64,000 nucleotides of DNA from Erythrobacter donghaensis (GCF_002155425.1 NZ_MUYG01000005.1:1-64000), one strand, 5' to 3'; positions 1 to 8,533 are shown, numbered from the stretch's first letter. Numbers and translations: made by a program. The notes: generated by a model not told the origin, from the letters alone.

Positions 1-717
1 TCAGGGCTTCCAGCCGCGTTCGCTTGCGGCCTTTTCTGCTTCGGCGTCGAGCGCGCCGCCTGCGGCCATATCCTGTGCGGCGGCGAGCAGATCGGCCTCG
101 CTTCCGGCCTGGCGGAACTGCCCCCCGGCACTTTCGCCCAGCGCGAATTGCTGTTCTATCTTCCAGCCGGTGTCGTCGCGGCAGGCGATCCCTCCCTCGC
201 TGCCGCCCCGCCACGCGCGGCACAACCCGCCGCCGTCGCGTTCGAAGCTGAGCAGGATGCGGGTCTCAGCATCGGTGGGCTGGGTGGCGACCAGCTGGCT
301 GTCGAGTGCAGCGGCGAGCGCCGGTTCGGCATAGCCTTCGGGGCTCGCGCCGTTCCATGGTTGCAGCACCGCCAAGACCAGCGAGGCCGCCAGCGCAGGC
401 CCCGCGATCGGCCCCCAGCGCCGCAGCACCGGCACGAGGCCGCGCTTCTGGCGTGCGGCTGCAAAGCTGATCACGTCGCCGCCATCCGCTTTGTCCTTGT
501 TCTGCCCGCCGGAAAGCAGCGCGGCGAGATGCGGCGGGACGGCCTGTTCGGCAATCGGCGCGTAGTGGGCTGCAAGCCGTTCCTTGAGAGCACGGTGCGC
601 CGCGATCCTGGCGACCAGCGCCGGATCGGCCGCGACCGCCGCCGCGACGCGCGCGCCCTCGACCTCGTCCAGCTCGCCGTCGGCATAGGCGGCAAGAATG
701 TCATCGGTGATGTTCAT
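1..717 (-). CDS. anti-sigma factor, membrane-anchored
   Basis: A 238-residue protein, complete: the stop is at the first bases of the window. The N-terminal third (DILAAYADGELD, then an Ala-rich helical stretch and ALKERLAAHY) resembles the sigma-binding domain of anti-sigma factors, without an obvious zinc ligand set. A single hydrophobic segment near residues 104-118 (AGPALAASLVLAVLQ) would anchor it in the inner membrane, with the C-terminal half in the periplasm. Its ATG overlaps the stop of the ECF sigma gene (ATGA), so the two are probably translationally coupled and the protein probably holds that sigma factor inactive. The signal it senses is unknown. Confidence 0.85.
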   Translation of the reverse strand: MNITDDILAAYADGELDEVEGARVAAAVAADPALVARIAAHRALKERLAAHYAPIAEQAVPPHLAALLSGGQNKDKADGGDVISFAAARQKRGLVPVLRRWGPIAGPALAASLVLAVLQPWNGASPEGYAEPALAAALDSQLVATQPTDAETRILLSFERDGGGLCRAWRGGSEGGIACRDDTGWKIEQQFALGESAGGQFRQAGSEADLLAAAQDMAAGGALDAEAEKAASERGWKP

Positions 718-1202
718 TCGTTCACCTCCAACAGCGCCATCAGCGCGTCGCGCCCGCGCACGAGCCGCGAATTGAGTGTGCCGACCGGACAGCCTACGAT
801 CGCGGCGGCTTCCTTGTAGGAATAGCCCTCGACCATCACCAGCAGCACCGCCTCGCGCTGATCGGCGGGCAGGCGTGCCATTGCCCGGTCGACCAGCGCC
901 AGCTCGACCCCAGCCTCCTGCCCGCCATCGGCACCCACTCCAAGACCGGCTTCCTCGTCGACGAAGGTCTCGCCGCGTCGCGTGCTCGCCCGTCGCTCAT
1001 CGATGAAGATATTGCGCATGATCCTGTACATCCAGCTGTCGAGCCGCGTTCCTTCCTGCCACTGGTCGCGGCGGGACAGAGCGCGCTCTATGGTCATCTG
1101 GCACAGGTCGTCGCCATCGGCAGCCGAACCGGCAAGACCGATCGCGAACCGCCGCAACCGCGGCAGCAGCTCAAGAGCTTGCTGTTCGAAGCTTCTGGAC
1201 AG
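714..1202 (-). CDS. ECF-type RNA polymerase sigma factor, probable CTG start
   Basis: Sigma-70 region 2 (ADGDDLCQMTIERAL, then LDSWMYRIMRNIFIDERR) and region 4 (LPADQREAVLLVMVEGYSYKEAAAIVGCPVGTLNSRL) are clear, so this is a group IV sigma factor. The first ATG/GTG/TTG in frame is TTG at 1157, which would lose about 15 conserved-looking residues (FEQQALELLPRLRRF). No ATG, GTG or TTG lies further upstream before an in-frame stop. A CTG at 1202 is preceded by a GAAAGG ribosome site at good spacing and gives a 162-residue product of normal ECF shape, so I chose it. It is followed by its anti-sigma gene with a 4-bp overlap and is divergent from a secreted protease, a likely target. A start lost by mutation or a base-call error is the alternative. 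Confidence 0.85.
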   Translation of the reverse strand: MSRSFEQQALELLPRLRRFAIGLAGSAADGDDLCQMTIERALSRRDQWQEGTRLDSWMYRIMRNIFIDERRASTRRGETFVDEEAGLGVGADGGQEAGVELALVDRAMARLPADQREAVLLVMVEGYSYKEAAAIVGCPVGTLNSRLVRGRDALMALLEVNE

Positions 1203-1221
1203 CGTTTTGTGCCTTTCTGAA

Positions 1222-1253
1222 GGATGAAACGGATGGCGGCGTTCGTTTCATCC
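1222..1253. promoter_or_regulatory. inverted repeat between the sigma gene and the protease gene
   Basis: Two perfect 10-bp arms, GGATGAAACG (1222-1231) and CGTTTCATCC (1244-1253), are separated by 12 bp in the short divergent region. The symmetry fits either an operator or two overlapping ECF promoters facing opposite ways; the GAAAC/CGTTT content is reminiscent of ECF promoter elements. Autoregulation of the sigma operon together with the protease gene is inferred. Confidence 0.5.
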
Positions 1254-1286
1254 ATGCTTAAGATGAAATGATCGAAGGAAATAGAG

Positions 1287-2534
1287 ATGCGTCCGCTTCT
1301 GCCCACCATTCTTGCCGCGATGGCGCTAGCCGCCGCACCGCTCGCCGCGCAGCTGCAATTGCCGCGCGTGCCTGGCGTGGGCGGGATTGTCGGCAATGTC
1401 ACGGGCACGGTGGACGACACGCTTGAGACCGCCGACCGCCTGACCGCGCGCGAGGCGCGGCGCCTGCTGCGGGTCCGCGATCAGACGCTGGCGCGGCTGC
1501 TGCGCCAGAACAGCGACGTGATCGAGCGCGATGTGCGCGGGGAGCTCGCCCGGCGGGGCGAATTGCTCGCGATCGAGGCCAGCGCTGCCCAGATCGCACA
1601 GCTGGAAGCGGCGGGATTTCGTGTGCTCGGCCGTGAGCGGATCGAGGGATTGGACATCGCGGTCACGCGGCTCGGGATACAGTCGGGCCAGTCGCTCGCA
1701 CAGGCACAGGCGCGCGCCGCCGCCATCGTGCCGGAGCTGGAACTGGGCGCGGACAATCTGCACTTCGCCGCCGGAACGGTTGTTGCGGCTTCTACCTCGG
1801 CCCCGCTCGCGGTGTCGCTTGCCGCCGCTCAGGCCGCGCCGATCACCGTCCCCATCGGCATCATCGATGGCGCACCGGGCAATGCCGTGCCGGTTGCCGC
1901 GATCAAGGGATTTGCCGAGGGTGCGCCAACGGCCTCGGACCACGGGAGCGCGGTGGCGAGCCTTCTGCGGGCGACCGGGGTGCGGACCATCCGGGTGGCG
2001 GATGTCTATGGGCAGGAACCCGCAGGCGGCAATGCGCTGGCAATTTCAAAGGCGCTCGGCTGGCTCTCTGCCAGCGGCTGCAAGGTGGTGACGATCAGTC
2101 TCGTCGGCCCCCGCAATCCGCTGGTTGAACGCGCCATCAAGGCGGCGCGCGAGCGTGGCATCATCATCGTCGCAGCGGTCGGCAATGATGGCCCCGCCGC
2201 GCCGGCCGCCTATCCCGCCTCCTACGACGGCGTGCTGGCGATCACCGGCGCAGACCGAAAGGGACGCGCGCTGATCGAGGCCGGACGGGCGCTGCATCTC
2301 GACTATGCTGCTCCAGGGGCGGACGTGTATGCGTTCGACGCGAAGGGACGGAGCAAGCTGTGGCGTGGCACCAGCTTCGCCACGCCGCTGGCTGCCGCAC
2401 GGGTGGCCGCCGCTCTCTCGAATGGCCAGCGCTGGCGCGCCGCGCTCGACACAGAAGCGCGCGACCTTGGCGCCAAGGGCGCAGACAAGGTGTTCGGCCG
2501 CGGTCTGCTTTGCGGCGGCTGCGGCAAGAAATGA
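1287..2534 (+). CDS. secreted S8 family serine peptidase (subtilisin-like)
   Basis: 415 residues with an N-terminal signal peptide (hydrophobic to about residue 21, AAPLAAQ). The catalytic domain lies in the C-terminal half: Asp194 in GIIDG, His219 in SDHGSAVA, oxyanion Asn300 in AAVGNDG, and Ser363 in GTSFATPLAA. Residues 45-165 form a helical pro-region and linker rather than a standard I9 domain. The protein ends in a Cys pair (LLCGGCGKK). It is probably exported to the periplasm or outside. It is divergent from an ECF sigma/anti-sigma pair, so it is probably in that regulon and may process envelope proteins; the substrate is unknown. Confidence 0.9.
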   Translation: MRPLLPTILAAMALAAAPLAAQLQLPRVPGVGGIVGNVTGTVDDTLETADRLTAREARRLLRVRDQTLARLLRQNSDVIERDVRGELARRGELLAIEASAAQIAQLEAAGFRVLGRERIEGLDIAVTRLGIQSGQSLAQAQARAAAIVPELELGADNLHFAAGTVVAASTSAPLAVSLAAAQAAPITVPIGIIDGAPGNAVPVAAIKGFAEGAPTASDHGSAVASLLRATGVRTIRVADVYGQEPAGGNALAISKALGWLSASGCKVVTISLVGPRNPLVERAIKAARERGIIIVAAVGNDGPAAPAAYPASYDGVLAITGADRKGRALIEAGRALHLDYAAPGADVYAFDAKGRSKLWRGTSFATPLAAARVAAALSNGQRWRAALDTEARDLGAKGADKVFGRGLLCGGCGKK

Positions 2535-2636
2535 GATAAATTTTCCATCCGCGTGAATTAAACCTCGCGGCCCGTCCGTTTTCCTTTCGAGCGAGCGAAC
2601 ACACCGGCTCGCTGTAACTGACGAAAGGATATGGAC

Positions 2637-3521
2637 ATGAAGAAGCTCATTCTGGCCGCAAGCGTTCTTGCGCTCCTTCCCGCTACCGCAAATGCGCAGC
2701 TGCTGGGCGGCGGCGGTCTTGGCGGGGGCCTCGGCGGCACCATTGGTGGTACCGTCGGTGGAACGCTCGACACTTCCACTCGCAGCGTGCGCGGCGCGGT
2801 CGACGGCACTGTGCGCGGCGAAGGCACGACCCGTGGCAGCCAGTCGGTTGACGCGCGGCGCGGCACGGTCTCGGCCGAGCGCAGCGCAGGCGGTTCGCTC
2901 ACCGGCTCCACCGCCAGCCTTGCCGACCTCGTCGTTCCGCCGATGACCGGGATGGCGAGCGCGAACGGAACCGGTTCGGCGAGCGGACAAGGCTCTGCCA
3001 ATGCCCAGCTGATCGGCACCGATGCAGTGACGGGCGCGCTGGCACCTGCGGCTGGCGAAGCGCGCGGCCTTGCCACCAATGCAGCGGGAACCGCCACCGG
3101 AGCCGCAAGCGATGCAGTCGCTGCGGCGCCCATGCCCGGCATGTCTACCCTGCCGGGTGCGGGCATGATCAGCGGCAACGGGGGCGGTTCGGCTGAAGGC
3201 AATGGCGCGGCTTCGCTCACCAACCCGCTGCTTGCGGTGGCTGGCTCGGCTGCTGCCGCTGGCGAGGGCGCGGCCACCGTCGCTCCCGGCATGCCGGTGA
3301 TGACGTCGGAAGGCGCCTCGCTCGGCAAGGTGCGCCAGGTTGTCGCCAACGGTCGCGGCGAAATCGAGCAGGTCGTGGTCAAGCAGGGCAAGGTTACCCG
3401 CACGCTGCCTGCCGGCATGTTCAGCGCCTCGGGGAACGCGCTGGTGGCTGGCAACGCCAGCGGCAGTGCTGTCGCTGAAGGCGCTCAGCCTGCCCCGGCC
3501 ACGGACGCTACGGGCGAATAA
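2637..3521 (+). CDS. secreted Gly/Ala-rich protein with a PRC-barrel-like C-terminus
   Basis: A signal peptide (MKKLILAASVLALLPATANA) is followed by a Gly-rich segment, a long low-complexity Gly/Ala/Ser region, and a compact C-terminal segment (about residues 228-275) with the spacing of a PRC-barrel: GASLGKVRQV, then GEIEQVVVKQGK. An ATG lies 6 bp upstream at 2631, but the GAAAGG ribosome site sits at proper distance only for 2637. The gene lies downstream of the subtilase in the same direction, about 100 bp away with a small hairpin between them, and ends in a strong terminator. Function unknown; export to the periplasm is likely. Confidence 0.8.
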   Translation: MKKLILAASVLALLPATANAQLLGGGGLGGGLGGTIGGTVGGTLDTSTRSVRGAVDGTVRGEGTTRGSQSVDARRGTVSAERSAGGSLTGSTASLADLVVPPMTGMASANGTGSASGQGSANAQLIGTDAVTGALAPAAGEARGLATNAAGTATGAASDAVAAAPMPGMSTLPGAGMISGNGGGSAEGNGAASLTNPLLAVAGSAAAAGEGAATVAPGMPVMTSEGASLGKVRQVVANGRGEIEQVVVKQGKVTRTLPAGMFSASGNALVAGNASGSAVAEGAQPAPATDATGE

Positions 3522-3576
3522 TAGACCTGCCCCCGCTCCGCCGCGTTTTCCCGATGAGCGGCGGACTGACAACTGA

Positions 3577-3610
3577 GGGCGGTCACATCCTGTGGCCGCC
3601 CTTCTTTTTT
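3577..3610 (+). terminator. rho-independent terminator
   Basis: A 10-bp stem, GGGCGGTCAC with GTGGCCGCCC (one G-T pair) and a 5-base loop, is followed by TTCTTTTTT. It ends the transcript of the Gly/Ala-rich protein gene and marks the last clearly native sequence before the island. Confidence 0.85.
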
Positions 3611-3611
3611 G

Positions 3612-4159
3612 GATAAGCTGCAACGACCCCGCGCCGTCCGAGGCGCCGTGAGGCTCAGCTTGGGGAAGCGCTTGGACGCATTCCTAGGCATGAAGCGGAG
3701 CATGTCGAGGTAATCGCGGCAGTGCGCGCGCGACATCGCGCCCATGGGAATTTCGCCCCCAATGATACCAAGCGCGAACTTACGGGTGGTTTCGTAAGCT
3801 TGTCGCGTGCTTGGCGACCATCGATGGGTCGGATCGTCCATGTAGCGGGCGTATACCTGCTTAACCGAAATCAATTGAGGCGCAGCACTCTCACGAGCCT
3901 CAGTTTGAGCATGGGATAATCGCCCCCCTAGATCGTCCTGAGACGGTCTCAAGATCGTCTCATCAACGGTCAACCCTGCATCATGCCGAATGCGTTCGAA
4001 CTCAGATTCCAACGTGGCGGTGATTAGAGGGAGACGCCGCAGCGCCGTCTGCAAACTGTCGGTCTTGAGAGGTCGCCACACTTCCGCTCGTCCAATGATC
4101 GGCTGAACATCGGTCGGAACATGACGGCGAAGGTAGAAGCGTCCGCTCCGAAGCATCAT
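3612..4159 (-). pseudogene. tyrosine recombinase, N-terminal remnant
   Basis: Reading leftward from ATG 4159, the first about 170 residues look like the N-terminal and core-binding domains of a phage-type integrase: RSGRFYLRRHVPTDV, the R-x-SLKT-like segment WRPLKTDSLQTALRRL, then QVYARYMDDP and STRQAYETTRKFALGIIG. The similarity stops near position 3640 (FPKLSLTAPRTARG) and the frame then runs into the native terminator and the neighbouring gene. The whole catalytic domain (Arg, His-x-x-Arg, Tyr) is missing. It sits about 170 bp from an imperfect copy of the tRNA-Leu 3' end, the same arrangement as at the other end of the island. Confidence 0.75.
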
Positions 4160-4574
4160 ACCTCTGGGTAGCAAACCGTGACTGAAACCGTAGCAGCCGC
4201 GTGGACTGTTTTTCTCACGTTCTGAAACACTTGAGCCGGAATTCTGGGCATCAAACCGTAGCAGTAAACCGTAGCAAACACGATCCGAAGACCGTATTTG
4301 AGACGATTTTGTGTTTGTTTTGAGTATGTTGGTGCCAGAAGAGGCATCATAATCGCAATCTAAATAATTGAAAATCGAACGCAAATTTTATCCATATGAG
4401 CACTTATGTACACGTTTATGTACAAAGATGCAGCCGTATCTCCGGTCCGATTCCGCCTTCTTGGCTACCTTCTGAATGGCAGGTTTAGCCCGCTACTAAG
4501 ACAATGCGCTCACAAAAAACGGGATCACACAGGCGCAATCCGCCAGCACGGCAAAGCGTTGCTCGAATGCCTGT
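4160..4574. other. non-coding stretch between the left integrase remnant and hsdR
   Basis: 415 bp, A+T-rich for this window, with no credible gene. It contains the imperfect tRNA-end copy at 4330-4344 and two direct copies of TATGTACA (4405-4412 and 4417-4424), each containing the palindrome TGTACA, 12 bp apart. The pair looks like a small protein-binding site, but nothing links it to a particular regulator. Confidence 0.5.
4330..4344. other. attachment-site-like copy of the tRNA-Leu 3' end
   Basis: TGGTGCCAGAAGAGG matches the tRNA-Leu end at 15075-15090 (TGGTGCCCAGAAGAGG) except for one missing C. It lies about 170 bp upstream of the left integrase remnant, as the tRNA lies 190 bp upstream of the right integrase. 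It is best read as a degraded att site of an older island. Confidence 0.5.
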
Positions 4575-7500
4575 TCATAATGCCCAATCGATGGCGATCG
4601 AATTGGCCTGTTCCAGAACTAGGTCGACCGCAGCTTTTTGCAGATCAGGAGGGTAGCCATAGCGGGCAAGAAGTTTGCGAACCTCGATCCGCATTTTCGC
4701 ACGCACACTTTCCTTCTGGGTCCAATCCACCGTGACTGTGCTGCGGATTGTCTTAACGAGCAGTTGCGCAAGAGTGCGAAGGGTCTCGCGCTCCATGAGT
4801 TCCCGTGCCGACCCGTTCTCAGCTAAGGCATCGTAAAAGGCCAGCTCCTCGGGAGCCATTCCAAGCTCTTCGCCCCGCTTCGCGGAGGCAGACACCTCAC
4901 GCGCAAGAGAGATCAACTCATCAATAACCTGCAAGCTATCGACCGCCCGGTTGTGATAGCGGGTTAGCACATCGTCTAGCCGCTCACTCAGCTTGCGGGC
5001 TTCGACAACGTTCATCCGTTCGCGTGCCTTGATGTTACCCTGCAAGAGCCGTCGCAGCGTTTCAACGGCAAGGTTCGGCTGCTTCGTCTGCCGTACCTCC
5101 AACAGGAAATCGTCGGACAGGATGGCAAGATCGGGCTGCTCCAGCCCCGCGTCCTTGAACACGTCCAAGATGCCATCGGACATGACCGCCTGCGACATGA
5201 GCTGGCGGATTTCTTGCTCAATCGCTTGTTTGCCGCGTCCACTCTTGCCGGACGTGTATTTGATGAGGTTCGCCCGCAAGGCGACGATCAGCGCCACTTC
5301 CTGCCGGATGGCGGATGCGCGCTCATCCCCCGCCGTGATGGCGAAGGCAGCTTCGGCTTGTGTGGCCAAATCGATGAACTCGGATCGACGGTCGCCCGAC
5401 AGGATTTCCTCAAGGCATTGCTTGAGAATTGTCAGCCGGGCCGCCGGATCAGCGCCAAAGAACGCCTTCCAGTTGACGTTGCCGAGCAAGGCAAGCGCCG
5501 ACTCAACCTTGCTGAGAAGCTGCCGGACCGCCTCATCCATATTGAGACTGACTTGCTCTTGGTCGCGGGCGCTATACTGGGCCAGCGCGGCCCGAAGCTC
5601 AGCACCGATGCCGAGGTAATCGACGATCAGCCCGCCCGGCTTAGCACCGAACACGCGATTGACCCGCGCAATGGCCTGCATCAGCCCATGCCCACGCATC
5701 GGCTTGTCGATGTAAAGCGTGTGCAGTGAAGGCGCGTCAAAGCCAGTGAGCCACATGTCCCGCACGATCACGAGGTCAAACCCGGATGAGGGGTTCTTGA
5801 ACCGGTCTGCAATTTCCTCCAGCCGGGATTTTGTGCGGATATGCGGCTGCATCGCCTGCGGGTCAGAATTGTTGCCGGTGATGACGACCTTCATCATGCC
5901 GTCGTTGTCGTCCGAGGGGTCAGCCCCAACCCATTCCGGGCGCAATCGGGCAATCTCATCGTAGAGGGCGACTGCGACTTGGCGGCTGATGGCAACGATC
6001 ATGCCTTTGCCGCCGCCCATCGCCACCTTGCGCTCTTCAAAGTGCGCCACAATGTCCGCCGCGACTGTCGTGATGCGTTCCGGTGAGCCGACGATTTCCT
6101 CAAACCGGCTGAACTTCGCCTTCAACTGTTCGGCGGCGCGCACGTCGCTTCCTTCGGTCAGCTCTTCGGCCAGGGCATCGAGCTCTTCCCGTTGCTCGGC
6201 ATCCAGTCGCAGCATCAGCTTGGCGAGCCGGGCGGAATAGTGGATCGGCACCGTCGCCTTATCGATGACCGATTGGGTCATGTCGTAGGTATCAATCACG
6301 TCGCCAAACACCGCCGCCGTGCTGCGATCCTTTTCGTCAATCGGTGTGCCGGTGAAGCCGATGAACGTGGCGTTGGGCAGGGCTTGGCGGAGATACTCGG
6401 CAAAGCCGACTTCCTCTCGCACTTCATCGCCGCGCGTCACGAAGCGCCGGTTGAGGCCATATTGCGAGCGGTGCGCTTCATCGGCGATCACGATCACGTT
6501 GCTGCGGTCCGTAAGCAACGGATGCTCGCCCTCGTCGCCGCGAAACCGCTGAATGGTGGTGAACACCAGCCCGCCAATATCGACCTTGAGCAGTTCCCGC
6601 ACCGCTGCCACGGTTTCCGCATTGCGCGGCTCGCCGCGAATGGCGCCGCCATGGGCGGCGAAGGTCTTGAAGAGCTGATCGTCCAGATCATTGCGGTCCG
6701 TCACCACAACGATTGTCGGGTTCTTAAGCTTCTTCGCCAGTTGGAGCTGGCGCACATAGAACAGCATGGTCAGCGATTTGCCGCTGCCTTGCGTGTGCCA
6801 GACCACGCCGCCCTTGCGGTGCCCGCCTTCGCTGGCGGCTTTGACGGTCGATGCCAGCGCCCGCCGCACCGCGTGGAATTGGTGATAGCCCGCCAGTTTC
6901 TTAGATTTGACCACACCATCGGCCATTTCAAAGGCCGTATAGTCGAAGGCCAGGTCTAGCAGCCGCGCCGGATCGAACGCGCCCTTGATGAGGACTTCCA
7001 GCTCTGCCCGGCCAAAATCATCATGCTTTTCGCCGTCGATGGTCCGCCACGGCTGGAAGCGGTCCAGCCCGGCAGTCAGCGAGCCGATCCGCGCCTCCAT
7101 CCCGTCGCTGATGACGAGCGCGGCGTTGAAGCGGAACAGTTCCGGGGCTTTGTTCTTGTAATTCTGAAGCTGCTCATGCGCCCGGTCCATGGTGGCGTTT
7201 TCATCAGCCGGATTTTTCAGCTCCAACACCGCCAGCGGCAGGCCGTTGACGAACAGCACGATGTCCGGCCGGATGGTGTGGCGCTCGGCCTGAACCACGA
7301 ATTGGTTGGCGGCGATAAAGCTGTTGTTGGCTGGCGTTTTCTGGTCGATCAGGCGGAGTCGCACCGTCCGGCTTTCGCCATTCTCGTTCAACTCAACCGG
7401 CACGCCGAACACCAGCAGCTCGTGGAATGCCCGGTTGTTCTCCAGCAGATTTTGCGTTGGCGCGGCGAGTACGGCGCGCATCGCCGCTTCGATAGTGCTC

Positions 7501-7721
7501 GAATTCGCATCCGGGTTGAGCGTCGCCAGCGCGTCGCGGAGCTGCCCTTCCAAGACGGTTTGGCGGTAATCAGTGCGGGCGCTCATCGGCCCATCGGGGG
7601 CCAAATAGTCGCCCGGCAGCACGTTCCAGCCGGAAAGGTCGAGCCAGCTCATCGCCGCCAGCTCAACCGCGCCCTCATTGAAGCGGCTTGGAGGGGATGC
7701 GCCGCCCGTGGGATAGGTCAT
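4575..7721 (-). CDS. hsdR: type I restriction enzyme, R (motor/nuclease) subunit
   Basis: 1048 residues, full length for HsdR. The nuclease site is Asp153 (RPDIVLF) with Glu167-x-Lys169 (VLELKN). The DEAD-like motor has Walker A at 311-316 (QGSGKS), DEAH in VIADEAHRSQYG, the FTGTPI motif III, and QAIARVNR motif VI. The C-terminal 350 residues are the helical domain that docks on the methylase complex. It is the last gene of hsdM-hsdS-abi-hsdR, and its ATG overlaps the stop of the Abi_C-like gene by 4 bp. The frame is intact, but the IS in hsdS upstream may cut off transcription and leave the complex without a normal specificity subunit, so activity is uncertain. Confidence 0.95.
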   Translation of the reverse strand: MTYPTGGASPPSRFNEGAVELAAMSWLDLSGWNVLPGDYLAPDGPMSARTDYRQTVLEGQLRDALATLNPDANSSTIEAAMRAVLAAPTQNLLENNRAFHELLVFGVPVELNENGESRTVRLRLIDQKTPANNSFIAANQFVVQAERHTIRPDIVLFVNGLPLAVLELKNPADENATMDRAHEQLQNYKNKAPELFRFNAALVISDGMEARIGSLTAGLDRFQPWRTIDGEKHDDFGRAELEVLIKGAFDPARLLDLAFDYTAFEMADGVVKSKKLAGYHQFHAVRRALASTVKAASEGGHRKGGVVWHTQGSGKSLTMLFYVRQLQLAKKLKNPTIVVVTDRNDLDDQLFKTFAAHGGAIRGEPRNAETVAAVRELLKVDIGGLVFTTIQRFRGDEGEHPLLTDRSNVIVIADEAHRSQYGLNRRFVTRGDEVREEVGFAEYLRQALPNATFIGFTGTPIDEKDRSTAAVFGDVIDTYDMTQSVIDKATVPIHYSARLAKLMLRLDAEQREELDALAEELTEGSDVRAAEQLKAKFSRFEEIVGSPERITTVAADIVAHFEERKVAMGGGKGMIVAISRQVAVALYDEIARLRPEWVGADPSDDNDGMMKVVITGNNSDPQAMQPHIRTKSRLEEIADRFKNPSSGFDLVIVRDMWLTGFDAPSLHTLYIDKPMRGHGLMQAIARVNRVFGAKPGGLIVDYLGIGAELRAALAQYSARDQEQVSLNMDEAVRQLLSKVESALALLGNVNWKAFFGADPAARLTILKQCLEEILSGDRRSEFIDLATQAEAAFAITAGDERASAIRQEVALIVALRANLIKYTSGKSGRGKQAIEQEIRQLMSQAVMSDGILDVFKDAGLEQPDLAILSDDFLLEVRQTKQPNLAVETLRRLLQGNIKARERMNVVEARKLSERLDDVLTRYHNRAVDSLQVIDELISLAREVSASAKRGEELGMAPEELAFYDALAENGSARELMERETLRTLAQLLVKTIRSTVTVDWTQKESVRAKMRIEVRKLLARYGYPPDLQKAAVDLVLEQANSIAIDWAL

Positions 7722-8407
7722 GCGGCCGCTTCCTGTTCCTCATCATCAAGCTTGGCCTGTCGCCATTCGGTGAGCGCCGCCTCATATTTGGTAGAATCGA
7801 GCATGAAGAGAATTCGGCTGGCTTCAAAGCTCGACCCAGCTATCTCAACAAGGCCATATTGATCATCGAGGCTCTCGTTGAAGTCACCTTCATTGGCGTA
7901 GATCGGACTAGAGGGAGCTTTCACCTCTTCGGATGGACGGCTCCATGCGACGTCCAGGAGAAAAGAGACCAGTGCGTCGCAGAGCCCGCCAAGCATACAT
8001 GCGTGCTGGCGTTCCAACGTCGGCCAATCGAGTGCCCCCCCATGACGCAGGTTAGGAATGTTGCTCAAAGCGGCGAGGGATGAAGCAACGCCGTTCATGC
8101 TGCCGAGCAGCTTTTTGAGGTGATGTTCGATCTTTTCTTTTTGGGGATGCCCATCCAGCGACAAGTCGAGCGCTTTGATGACTAGGCTGGTGCGTTTTGG
8201 AAAATCGTCGTCATCACCGTAGGTGACCTTAAGCGCCCCGTGCACGCTGTGCTGCATCGCTTCGAAAATCGCCCGCACGTTAGACAGGCAAGTGAGCGGC
8301 AGCTGCTGAATGCTTTGCTCCAGCGCCTCGACGTGTAGCCCTAGATTGCCAGCCCGTTCCGGGTGGCGCTCGATTAGGTTGCGGAGGAGCTGCAGCTGAT
8401 AGGCCAT
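7718..8407 (-). CDS. Abi_C-like protein inside the type I RM operon
   Basis: 229 residues, mainly helical, soluble. The middle segment (about residues 112-150: SNIPNLRHGGALDW, then ACMLGGLCDALVSFLLD) resembles the C-terminal domain of abortive-infection family proteins, where a short R-x-x-x-G-x-x-H-like patch precedes a long helix; here it reads RHGGALDW, so the match is partial. It starts 8 bp after the original end of hsdS and overlaps the hsdR start by 4 bp (ATGA), so it belongs to the hsd transcript. A role as an anti-phage or RM accessory protein is inferred from position. Confidence 0.65.
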   Translation of the reverse strand: MAYQLQLLRNLIERHPERAGNLGLHVEALEQSIQQLPLTCLSNVRAIFEAMQHSVHGALKVTYGDDDDFPKRTSLVIKALDLSLDGHPQKEKIEHHLKKLLGSMNGVASSLAALSNIPNLRHGGALDWPTLERQHACMLGGLCDALVSFLLDVAWSRPSEEVKAPSSPIYANEGDFNESLDDQYGLVEIAGSSFEASRILFMLDSTKYEAALTEWRQAKLDDEEQEAAA

Positions 8408-8415
8408 GCTTTCCT

Positions 8416-8503
8416 CTATGCAGCGGCAATTACGGTTTCAGCATCAACCACCCGCAACTCGCCCGACACGAGTCTGGGCAGTAGCTCGTCTTGAAGACGC
8501 TTT
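8416..8503 (-). pseudogene. hsdS: hsdS, 3' fragment cut off by the IS1595 insertion
   Basis: Reading leftward from the insertion point, the frame gives KRLQDELLPRLVSGEL and ends ETVIAAA then TAG at 8416-8418. The string LLPRLVSGEL is the typical C-terminal signature of HsdS. Joined across the element to the fragment ending at 10506, the frame continues without a gap (EALKR then LQDELL). The fragment has no start of its own. Confidence 0.9.
8496..8503. repeat. target-site duplication, left copy
   Basis: GACGCTTT, identical to 10506-10513 and flanking the IS1595 element. Eight bases is the usual duplication length for this family. The duplicated site lies in the EALKR-LQD coding region of hsdS. 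Confidence 0.85.
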
Positions 8504-8533
8504 AGCAATTATATACTTTACTTAGCAAGCGCG

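Noticed and set aside
3485..3640. Continuation of the left integrase frame into the secreted-protein gene
   Set aside because: This part reads through the terminator and antisense of the native gene; not integrase sequence.
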